From contig JAJTCL010000352.1 in NCBI GenBank assembly GCA_021323255.1, positions 1 through 5,136 of the forward strand: a stretch of DNA of 5,136 nt. Reading direction: 5' to 3'. This document shows positions 1-5,136 of this stretch, in pieces; the stretch's first letter is position 1; every line of letters begins with the position of its first letter. A program made the translations under genes and the position numbers. The notes under the pieces were generated by a model. It did not search any database, was not told the DNA's origin, and worked only from the letters and a program-made list of their open reading frames with translations. This stretch comes from Propionibacteriaceae bacterium. Its GTDB lineage: Bacteria > Actinomycetota > Actinomycetes > Propionibacteriales > Propionibacteriaceae.

Positions 1-23
1 ATGACGTCATGAAGGGCGCCTTT

Positions 24-1679
24 TTACTTCACCTTGACCGATTCCAGGTCGATCAGGCCGAACGGCGTGATCTTGACGTCGGTGACTCGATCTGACCAGC
101 CGGCGGTGACTGCGTAGCTCCACATCGGCATGGACGCCATGTCCTCGGCGAGCATGGCCTCTGCCTCTTGATAGAGCTGGTTAGCCTCATCCGGGGTGGT
201 TGCCGCGGCGGCTTCATCCAGCTTGGCGTCGAACTTGGGGTTGCTGTACTGGCCGTCGTTCGAACTGGCATTAGTGCGGTAGATCGGAGCGAGGAAATTC
301 TCGATGGACGGGTAGTCCATCTGCCAGCCGGCCCGGAAGAGACCCTTCAGTTCACGCTTGACGATCTGATTTCGCAGCGTCGCGAAGTCGGGGGTGACCT
401 TGGTGACGCACGCCAGGCCAAGCGTGTTCTTGATCGAGTTGCAAGCGGCATCGGCCCACGGCTTGTGACCGCCATCGCCGTTGACTGAGAGCGTCAGCGT
501 GCCCTGGTAGCCGCCAGACTTGTCGTAGAGTTCCTTGGCCTTGGTCTGGTCGAAGGTGCACCACTCGCCGCAGGCGCCAGGCTTGTAGCCGTCGACCACA
601 TTGGGAACCCAGCCATTCAGCGGCGGCCGGCTGCCGTTGAAGATCTGCTTGTTGATCAGCTCTCGGTCGATCGCCAACGAGATTGCGCGCCGGAGGTCGA
701 CGTTGTCCTTGAACTGCTCGTCGATCGGCGAGAAGTCAGTCGCGGCGATCACACCGGACTCACGCTGACCGTTGCGGCCCTCAAGCTCGGTCTTGTACAG
801 ATCGTCAACCAGCCGATCGCTGGGGATGATCTCGGTGAAATCGAGGTTGTTGGCCACCACGTCGTTGTACGCCGCGCCGTCATCGTTGTAGATCCGGAAG
901 GTGACCTTGTCAACGTTCGGCTTGAACTCACCGGAGTAGTCGGCGAACTTCGAGACCACCATCTCGGTGTCGGTCTTGCTGTCCAGCTTGAAGGGGCCGG
1001 CACCAATCGGCTTCTCCCCGAACGCCTCTGGGTCGTCGAAGAACGAGTCCGGCAGCGGAGCGAAAGCGGTGTAGCCCAGACGGACCGGCAAGTTGGACAC
1101 CTTGGATGCGGTCTTGATCGTGAAAGTTTGATCGTCAACGACCTTTAAACCAGTCATGGTCTTGGCCTTGGCAGGCTTACCCTTGCAGTCGGATTCGCCG
1201 TCGGCGGTAGTTCCGCACTGCACGTCGGTGAAGCCCTCAATGGGCTCAAAGAAGTACGAGTTCAAGTTGCCATTCGGACCGTATGCGTCCCAGTTCCAGG
1301 CGTCCACGAAGTTCTTTGCCTTCACTTCAGTACCGTCGTGGAACTTGTATCCCGGCTTCAGTTTCACAGTGAATGTTTGGTTGTCCTTGGTGTCAATGGA
1401 CTGGGCGATGTCCAGCTCCGGCGCCGCGTTCTCAGAGTTGTAGTGCACGAGCTTGGCCAAGACGGCATCCAGCAGATTGCCGCCACACTGCTCGTTTGTA
1501 TTGGCCGGGATCAGTGGGTTTTGGGGGGTACAGCTTCGAATCGCGATCTCACCGCCCGCCTGCCCGGCGGGGTCCTCCGCACCTGGCTCCGGCTCCGTAC
1601 CCCCGCCACCACACGCCGTCGCAACGAGAGCGAGGGACGTGATGGCTACAGCGACCATCCCGCGAGTTCTTCCACGCAT
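24..1679 (-). CDS. ABC importer substrate-binding lipoprotein, family 5 (OppA/DppA-like)
   Basis: This is an extracytoplasmic solute receptor, anchored to the outer face of the membrane, that delivers ligand to an ABC importer. Family members bind mostly di- or oligopeptides, but some take sugars or metals, so the substrate is open. The protein is 551 aa from the ATG at 1679, normal for the family. Residues 1-22 form a lipoprotein signal peptide: basic RGRTR, a hydrophobic stretch, then a lipobox ending ATAC with Cys23 as the lipidated residue. A Gly/Glu/Pro-rich linker follows. Family hallmarks are FHDGT (113-117) followed by the KNFVDAW stretch, PIGAGPF (224-230), and a C-terminal-half segment LRRAISLAIDRELI typical of OppA-like proteins. 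Four close Cys pairs (50/65, 155/165, 370/374, 413/424) suggest disulfides. The start was chosen because a very strong ribosome site lies six bases before it; an in-frame TTG at 1721 and ATG at 1709 lack one and would put 10-14 polar residues before the signal peptide. Permease and ATPase genes are not in view. The family call is firm; the ligand is unknown. Confidence 0.93.
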   Translation of the reverse strand: MRGRTRGMVAVAITSLALVATACGGGGTEPEPGAEDPAGQAGGEIAIRSCTPQNPLIPANTNEQCGGNLLDAVLAKLVHYNSENAAPELDIAQSIDTKDNQTFTVKLKPGYKFHDGTEVKAKNFVDAWNWDAYGPNGNLNSYFFEPIEGFTDVQCGTTADGESDCKGKPAKAKTMTGLKVVDDQTFTIKTASKVSNLPVRLGYTAFAPLPDSFFDDPEAFGEKPIGAGPFKLDSKTDTEMVVSKFADYSGEFKPNVDKVTFRIYNDDGAAYNDVVANNLDFTEIIPSDRLVDDLYKTELEGRNGQRESGVIAATDFSPIDEQFKDNVDLRRAISLAIDRELINKQIFNGSRPPLNGWVPNVVDGYKPGACGEWCTFDQTKAKELYDKSGGYQGTLTLSVNGDGGHKPWADAACNSIKNTLGLACVTKVTPDFATLRNQIVKRELKGLFRAGWQMDYPSIENFLAPIYRTNASSNDGQYSNPKFDAKLDEAAAATTPDEANQLYQEAEAMLAEDMASMPMWSYAVTAGWSDRVTDVKITPFGLIDLESVKVK

Positions 1680-1685
1680 TCGATG

Positions 1686-1697
1686 TCCTCCTCCTCT
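1686..1697 (-). promoter_or_regulatory. Strong Shine-Dalgarno that decides the lipoprotein start
   Basis: On the minus strand this reads AGAGGAGGAGGA, an extended match to the 16S anti-Shine-Dalgarno sequence. Six bases (CATCGA) separate it from the ATG at 1679. It lies downstream of the alternative starts at 1709 and 1721, so those cannot use it. Confidence 0.85.
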
Positions 1698-1765
1698 ATG
1701 CCCCGCCATTGGGGCGTTCAATCTGACGTGGGGCAGCGTAGGGACAGTCCCACGGGAATGAAGCA

Positions 1766-1794
1766 GTCCTAGGTCACCAAACTAATGCCCACAA
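1766..1794 (-). promoter_or_regulatory. Candidate sigma-A-type promoter for the lipoprotein gene
   Basis: On the minus strand TTGTGG (1794-1789) and TAGGAC (1771-1766) are separated by exactly 17 bases. This fits the loose actinobacterial housekeeping pattern of a TTG-starting -35 box and a TAGG-type -10 box. Transcription would begin near 1758 and leave a leader of about 80 nt. That leader contains a perfect 11-bp palindrome, GGGAC-A-GTCCC (1741-1751), and a short GCCCC/GGGGC hairpin (1700-1715) just before the ribosome site. The -35 box overlaps the left end of the neighbouring dyad cluster. Both boxes are imperfect, so this is a guess supported mainly by spacing and position. Confidence 0.4.
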
Positions 1795-1840
1795 GACTTG
1801 TTGCCTACCAGTGGGTAACACGCAACAAGATTGTGATCTT
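1791..1840. promoter_or_regulatory. Cluster of overlapping dyad symmetries, probable operator region
   Basis: Four perfect inverted repeats crowd into 50 bases between the divergent lipoprotein and aminotransferase genes. They are ACAAG-A-CTTGT (1791-1801), CTTGTTGC-17 bases-GCAACAAG (1797-1804 and 1822-1829), TACC-4 bases-GGTA (1806-1817, nested inside the second) and AAGAT-TGTG-ATCTT (1827-1840). The word ACAAG/CTTGT occurs three times. No U-rich tract follows, so a terminator is unlikely. The arrangement suits a dimeric or multimeric transcription factor controlling one or both genes. No regulator gene is in the window, and the factor's family cannot be assigned. The symmetries are directly visible; the operator role is inferred. 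Confidence 0.5.
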
Positions 1841-1954
1841 GATGGCAATGATTGATACGAGGCGAGTCTCATCGTCGGCTGATGCCTGACCTCCAGATCG
1901 TGTTCGTCCATGACGGTGACAGAGTTGCTGGTGCGGACGACGATTGGGGTATCG

Positions 1955-3331
1955 ATGACAGAGAGCATGATCACCGATGGCAGCACGCCGCCACCTGTTG
2001 CTGAGGGCAACGCTGCCGAACACCTGTGGATGCACTTCACCCGCATGTCCAGCTTTGCTACTAAGCCGGTGCCGATCATCGAGCGGGGCGAGGGGGTGTA
2101 CGTCTGGGACACCAACGGTCGGAGGTATCTCGATGGCCTTTCAGGCCTGTTCGCCGTGCAGGCGGGACACGGGCGCGTCGAACTGGTGGAGGCCGCGGCC
2201 ACCCAGGCGCGCAAGCTGGCCTTCTTTCCGATTTGGTCCTTCGCGCATCCGACGGCCATCGAGCTGGCTGATCGGCTGGCCGCGGAAGCGCCTGGCGACC
2301 TGAACAAGGTGTTCTTCTCCTGCGGTGGCGGAGAGTCGGTGGAAACAGCCTGGAAGGTGGCCAAGCAGTACTTCAAGCTGATTGGAAAGCCGTCTAAAAC
2401 GAAGGTGATCTCACGCTCGGTGGCATATCACGGCACCACACATGGTGCGATGTCAATCACTGGAGTGCCGGGCTTCAGGCTCCCCTTCGAGCCGCTGGTA
2501 CCGGGCGGCGCTCGAGTGCCGAACACCAACTTCTACCGCGCGCCGGAGGAGGTGGCCGGCGACGAAAAGCAGTTCGGGCTCTGGGCGGCAAATCGGGTTG
2601 AGGAGGCGATCCTGCACGAGGGGCCGGACAGCGTAGCGGCGGTCTTCGTAGAGCCAGTGCAGAACGCCGGTGGCTGCATTCCCGCCCCGCCTGGCTACTT
2701 CGAACGGCTGCGCGAGATCTGTGACGCTTACGAGCTCTTGCTGGTCTCCGATGAGGTGATCTGCGCCTATGGACGGCTGGGCACGATGTTCGGTGCGCAG
2801 AAGTACGGCTATCAGCCTGACATCATCACCAGTGCCAAAGGTCTGACCTCTGGCTACTCCCCACTGGGCGCAGCGATCATCTCCGACGCCGTTTTCGAGC
2901 CGTTCGCCCAGGGAAACACCGCTTTCCCGCACGGCTATACGTTCGGCGGGCACCCGGTGTCGTGTGCGGTGGCACTGGCCAACCTTGATCTTTTCGAGCG
3001 CGAGGGTCTGCTCGGCAACGTCCTGCGTCAGGAGAACAGTTTCCGGAAGACACTGGAGCAGTTGTATGACCTGCCGATCGTCGGCGACGTACGTGGCGAC
3101 GGCTACTTCTACGCCGTAGAGCTGGTCAAGGACAAGGCGACCAAGCAGACCCTTGATGCTTCCGAGGTGGAACGGGTCTTGCGCGGTTACATTGCTGGGG
3201 CGACGTTCGAGAACGGCCTCTATTGCCGCATTGACGACCGCGGCGATCCCGTCGTCCAGGTCGCTCCACCGCTGATCTGCGGTCAGGCCGAGTTCGACGA
3301 GATGGAGCAAATCCTGCGCCATGTGCTCTGA
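1955..3331 (+). CDS. Class III PLP-dependent aminotransferase (omega-amino acid/diamine type)
   Basis: This is a cytosolic fold-type I pyridoxal-phosphate enzyme that moves an amino group, usually the terminal amine of an omega-amino acid or diamine, to pyruvate or 2-oxoglutarate. Related proteins are often labelled 'aspartate aminotransferase family', which names the superfamily and not the substrate. The protein is 458 aa from the ATG at 1955, normal length. Visible motifs in order are: HLWMHF near the N terminus; CGGGES (123-128), the cofactor-phosphate loop; YHG (158-160), whose aromatic residue stacks on PLP; DEVICAYGR, with Asp266 binding the pyridine nitrogen; SAKG, with Lys295 as the Schiff-base lysine; TFGGHP, with Thr329 reaching the partner subunit's cofactor; and a C-terminal CRIDDRGDP segment. 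All key residues are present. The ATG at 1910 has no ribosome site. The ATG at 1955 has a weak GGGG five bases upstream and gives about 25 residues before HLWMHF, as I recall for relatives. Likely roles are GABA, beta-alanine or putrescine breakdown; the sequence does not decide. Confidence 0.93.
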   Translation: MTESMITDGSTPPPVAEGNAAEHLWMHFTRMSSFATKPVPIIERGEGVYVWDTNGRRYLDGLSGLFAVQAGHGRVELVEAAATQARKLAFFPIWSFAHPTAIELADRLAAEAPGDLNKVFFSCGGGESVETAWKVAKQYFKLIGKPSKTKVISRSVAYHGTTHGAMSITGVPGFRLPFEPLVPGGARVPNTNFYRAPEEVAGDEKQFGLWAANRVEEAILHEGPDSVAAVFVEPVQNAGGCIPAPPGYFERLREICDAYELLLVSDEVICAYGRLGTMFGAQKYGYQPDIITSAKGLTSGYSPLGAAIISDAVFEPFAQGNTAFPHGYTFGGHPVSCAVALANLDLFEREGLLGNVLRQENSFRKTLEQLYDLPIVGDVRGDGYFYAVELVKDKATKQTLDASEVERVLRGYIAGATFENGLYCRIDDRGDPVVQVAPPLICGQAEFDEMEQILRHVL

Positions 3332-3354
3332 CGCTGGTTCTCGCGACACGCCGT

Positions 3355-3391
3355 GCCAGCGGCTCTTGAGGGGGACTGGCGTCACTTTTTT
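3355..3391 (+). terminator. Probable intrinsic terminator of the aminotransferase gene
   Basis: GCCAG (3355-3359) pairs with CTGGC (3376-3380) across a 16-base loop, and six T residues (3386-3391) follow five bases later. Two G-U pairs can extend the stem outward. Competing pairings exist: CGCTGG (3332-3337) with CCAGCG (3356-3361), and TGACGC (3329-3334) with GCGTCA (3379-3384), the latter running almost into the T tract. Its place just after the stop codon at 3331 supports termination. The exact fold is uncertain. Confidence 0.5.
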
Positions 3392-3410
3392 GAGGGATTG
3401 CCACCTAACC

Positions 3411-3439
3411 CTTGAGACGCCGGTCCCCGGTGGCTCAAG
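3411..3439. terminator. Strong hairpin between convergent genes, possible two-way terminator
   Basis: CTTGAG (3411-3416) pairs with CTCAAG (3434-3439). Inside, CCGG (3420-3423) pairs with CCGG (3427-3430) around a three-base loop TCC. A C-G pair and a G-U pair join the two blocks, leaving a single A/G mismatch. On the plus strand this is about a 12-bp stem. On the minus strand the same site has two mismatches but keeps both perfect blocks. No T tract follows on either side, so it is either a T-less terminator or a structure protecting mRNA 3' ends. It lies 45 bases past the ychF stop and could end that transcript. Confidence 0.5.
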
Positions 3440-3483
3440 CCGTCGAGTTGGCAGCTACACCGAGCCGGGTGCCTCACCTGCTG

Positions 3484-4557
3484 CTAAACGTTAAACCTGA
3501 ACTCGACGACGTCCCCGTCGGCCATCAAGTAGTCCTTGCCTTCAAGCCGCACTTTGCCTTGAGTACGTGCGTTCTGCATCGATCCCGCCGCGACAAGATC
3601 ATCAAACGAGACGACTTCGGCCCTGATGAAGCCCTTCTGGAAATCAGTGTGAATGACTCCGGCGGCCTCCGGAGCCGTAGCCCCCTTGCGAATCGTCCAC
3701 GCTCGCGACTCCTTCGGACCAGCCGTCAGAAAGGTCTGCAGACCGAGCGTGTCGAAGCCGACCCGAGCCAGGACTTCCAGACCAGGTTCTGCAACGTCCA
3801 TCTCGGCAAGGAATTCCCGAACCTCAGCGGGCTCCAGTTCGACCAGCTCGGATTCGATCTTGGCATCGAGAAAGATCGCCTCAGCCGGCGCGACCATGGC
3901 CCGCAGGCGCTGCTTGAGCGGTTCGTTGGCCAGTTCGTCGGAATCGCAATTGAAAACGTAGAGGAATGGCTTGGCGGTCAGCAGGAAAAGATCACGTAGG
4001 GGTCCGCGATCCAAGCCCGAAGCAAAAATCGTGCGGCCGCTTTCCAGAACCGCTTGAGCCTCCTGCACGGCCGCCAGGGCGGCGAGCTTGTTCTTGTTGA
4101 TCCGGGCTTCCTTCTCCAACCGTGGCAGCACCCGCTCCACCGTCTGGAGGTCTGCCAAGATCAACTCCGTCTCGATGGTCTCAATGTCGCTTGCCGGGTT
4201 GACAGCGCCATCGACATGAGTCACGTCCGGGTCCTCGAAGACGCGGGTCACCTGGCAGATGGCGTCGGCCTCCCGAATGTGGGACAGGAAGGCATTGCCC
4301 ATTCCCTCCCCCTTGCTGGCACCGCGAACGATCCCTGCGATATCGACGAAGCTCACGGTCGCCGACACCATACGGTCGGAATGGAGAAGCTTCGCCAAGA
4401 CCGCCAGCCGTGGATCTGGCACGCCCACGACTCCGATGTTGGGATCGATGGTGGCGAAGGGGTAGCTGGCAGCCAGCACGTCGTTGCGAGTCAGGGCGTT
4501 GAACAGTGTCGACTTGCCTGCGTTCGGAAGCCCGACAATGCCGATGGTGAGTGCCAC
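3484..4557 (-). CDS. ychF: YchF/OLA1 family P-loop ATPase
   Basis: YchF is a near-universal cytosolic member of the Obg branch of translation-factor NTPases. It prefers ATP, associates with ribosomes, and has been linked to stress and redox responses in E. coli. The protein is 357 aa from the GTG at 4557, normal for the family. Visible are the P-loop GLPNAGKST (9-17), the G3 motif DIAG (72-75), the switch II stretch GASKGEGMGN (79-88), a central helical insert, and the family's FED-THVDG signature near 107-116. The C-terminal TGS domain (about 274-357) ends in GDVVEFRFNV. The position of the nucleotide-specifying G4 motif reads NCDS (203-206), where family members usually have NxxE. The GTG start gives MALTIGIVGLP, matching the usual family N terminus; an in-frame TTG at 4566 adds three residues and has no spaced ribosome site. 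Even the GTG start has only a weak AGG about ten bases upstream. An M18 peptidase gene ends 31 bp upstream on the same strand, so this may be the second gene of an operon. Confidence 0.96.
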   Translation of the reverse strand: MALTIGIVGLPNAGKSTLFNALTRNDVLAASYPFATIDPNIGVVGVPDPRLAVLAKLLHSDRMVSATVSFVDIAGIVRGASKGEGMGNAFLSHIREADAICQVTRVFEDPDVTHVDGAVNPASDIETIETELILADLQTVERVLPRLEKEARINKNKLAALAAVQEAQAVLESGRTIFASGLDRGPLRDLFLLTAKPFLYVFNCDSDELANEPLKQRLRAMVAPAEAIFLDAKIESELVELEPAEVREFLAEMDVAEPGLEVLARVGFDTLGLQTFLTAGPKESRAWTIRKGATAPEAAGVIHTDFQKGFIRAEVVSFDDLVAAGSMQNARTQGKVRLEGKDYLMADGDVVEFRFNV

Positions 4558-4588
4558 GGCCGACAAGCCTAGGCCGTAGCCATGCTCT

Positions 4589-5136
4589 TCAGTCTTCGGC
4601 TGCGAGGAAGGTCTCCATGGTGCGAGTCAGGGCGAGCGGGTCTTCAGTGCAGGCCAGCTCGCGGGCCGAGTGCATGGAGAGCGTAGGGATACCGACGTCG
4701 ATGGTGGCAATTCCCAGTCTGGTGGCTGTCAGCGGACCAATGGTCGAGCCGCACGGCATCGCGTTGTTCGAAACGAACTCCTGGGTATGGACGCCTGCCC
4801 GGCGGCAGAGGCGCTGCCAGAGGGCTATGCCGCGTCCGTCGGTGGCGTAACGCTGGTTGGCGTTGACCTTGAGCAGCGGCCCCGAGTTGAGCAGCGGCTG
4901 GTTGGCTGGATCATGCCGGTTGGGATAGTTCGGGTGAATGGCGTGACCGGTATCCGCCGACAGGCAGAACGTCTCGGCGAGTGATCGGTGCCGCTGGTCT
5001 AGTGTGGCACCCAGACCGTCAGAGATCCGGGTCAAGATGTCGGCGAGCAGTGGACCCGAGGCGCCGCTACGCGAAGCACTGCCCAGCTCCTCATGATCAA
5101 AAGCTGCGATCATCTGAATGACATCGCCATCGTCGG
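4589..5136 (-). CDS. M18 family metalloaminopeptidase, C-terminal part (cut by window edge)
   Basis: M18 enzymes (aspartyl aminopeptidase and relatives) are cytosolic, two-metal, usually dodecameric exopeptidases that remove N-terminal residues, often acidic ones, during peptide turnover. Only the last ~182 codons are present. The frame stays open to the right edge, so the ATG at 5113 is internal and the gene starts outside the window. Family blocks run in order: FDHEE at codons 5101-5087, holding the catalytic glutamate and a metal-ligand glutamate; SADTGHAIHPNYP, whose Asp (codon 4954-4952) is a metal ligand; GPLLKVNANQRYATDG; PCGSTIGP; and SMHSAREL, whose His is a metal ligand. All expected catalytic-half residues visible here are intact, and the stop is TGA at 4591-4589. 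Length and spacing match the end of typical ~430-residue M18 proteins. The bacterial gene is often called apeB, but I leave the symbol blank because the N-terminal half is unseen. It probably shares a transcript with ychF, 31 bp downstream. Confidence 0.92.
   Translation of the reverse strand, partial: DDGDVIQMIAAFDHEELGSASRSGASGPLLADILTRISDGLGATLDQRHRSLAETFCLSADTGHAIHPNYPNRHDPANQPLLNSGPLLKVNANQRYATDGRGIALWQRLCRRAGVHTQEFVSNNAMPCGSTIGPLTATRLGIATIDVGIPTLSMHSARELACTEDPLALTRTMETFLAAED

Noticed and set aside
1680..1721. Upstream extension of the lipoprotein gene to the TTG at 1721 (565 aa)
   Set aside because: It adds 14 polar, Gly/His/Arg-rich residues before a normal signal peptide, and the excellent ribosome site at 1686-1697 lies inside this extension and serves the ATG at 1679.
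1831..1858. Promoter for the aminotransferase (TTGTGA, 16 bases, TGATAC)
   Set aside because: The -10 box matches the consensus at too few positions. A promoter must exist near here but this one is not supported well enough to annotate.
1910..1954. Start of the aminotransferase at the ATG at 1910
   Set aside because: No ribosome site lies upstream. The start at 1955 has a weak one and better matches family N-terminal length. The rejection is not firm because both signals are poor.
2453..3385. Long open frame (310 codons) on the minus strand opposite the aminotransferase
   Set aside because: It is antisense to a gene with every catalytic motif intact. Its translation shows no recognisable domain and is the usual by-product of strong third-position GC bias.
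3412..3999. Open frame of 195 codons on the plus strand opposite ychF
   Set aside because: It overlaps the conserved TGS and NTPase domains of ychF, its translation has no family features, and it begins inside the convergent hairpin.
4558..4566. TTG start of ychF at 4566
   Set aside because: It gives a three-residue extension not seen in the usual family N terminus, and no ribosome site is properly spaced before it; the GTG at 4557 fits better.
4567..4574. GCCTAGGC palindrome between the peptidase and ychF genes
   Set aside because: Eight bases of symmetry in a 31-bp gap is not enough to claim an operator or terminator; no T tract or repeat copy supports it.

Overview
The window reads as an ordinary chromosomal segment of a high-GC Gram-positive bacterium, most likely an actinobacterium. 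The support is GC-rich coding sequence with strong third-position G/C preference, a secreted lipoprotein with an actinobacterial-style signal peptide, and close resemblance of the aminotransferase and YchF to actinobacterial family members as I recall them. No taxon below phylum can be supported from the sequence alone.

Layout, left to right. (1) Positions 24-1679, minus strand: a family 5 (OppA/DppA-like) solute-binding lipoprotein of an ABC importer. Its permease and ATPase genes, if linked, would lie past the left edge. (2) Positions 1680-1954: a divergent intergenic region with a candidate sigma-A-type promoter for the lipoprotein gene and an unusually dense cluster of dyad symmetries (1791-1840), the best regulatory candidate here. 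(3) Positions 1955-3331, plus strand: a class III PLP-dependent omega-amino acid or diamine aminotransferase. (4) Positions 3332-3483: a convergent gap with two hairpins, one followed by six T residues. (5) Positions 3484-4557, minus strand: the universal YchF/OLA1 P-loop ATPase. (6) Positions 4589-5136, minus strand: the C-terminal part of an M18 metalloaminopeptidase, cut by the right edge and lying 31 bp upstream of ychF, so the two are probably co-transcribed.

How the genes may work together: the lipoprotein (import of peptides or related compounds) and the divergent aminotransferase (amine or omega-amino acid catabolism) share one control region and could respond to the same nitrogen source. 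This is inference from position only. The peptidase-ychF pair is housekeeping.

Three of the longest-ORF starts (TTG at 1721, ATG at 1910, TTG at 4566) are probably not the real starts. I found no mobile element, CRISPR array, RNA gene or evidently novel multi-gene system. The points worth a second look are the dyad cluster, the altered G4 motif of YchF, the four close cysteine pairs of the lipoprotein, and the convergent hairpins.
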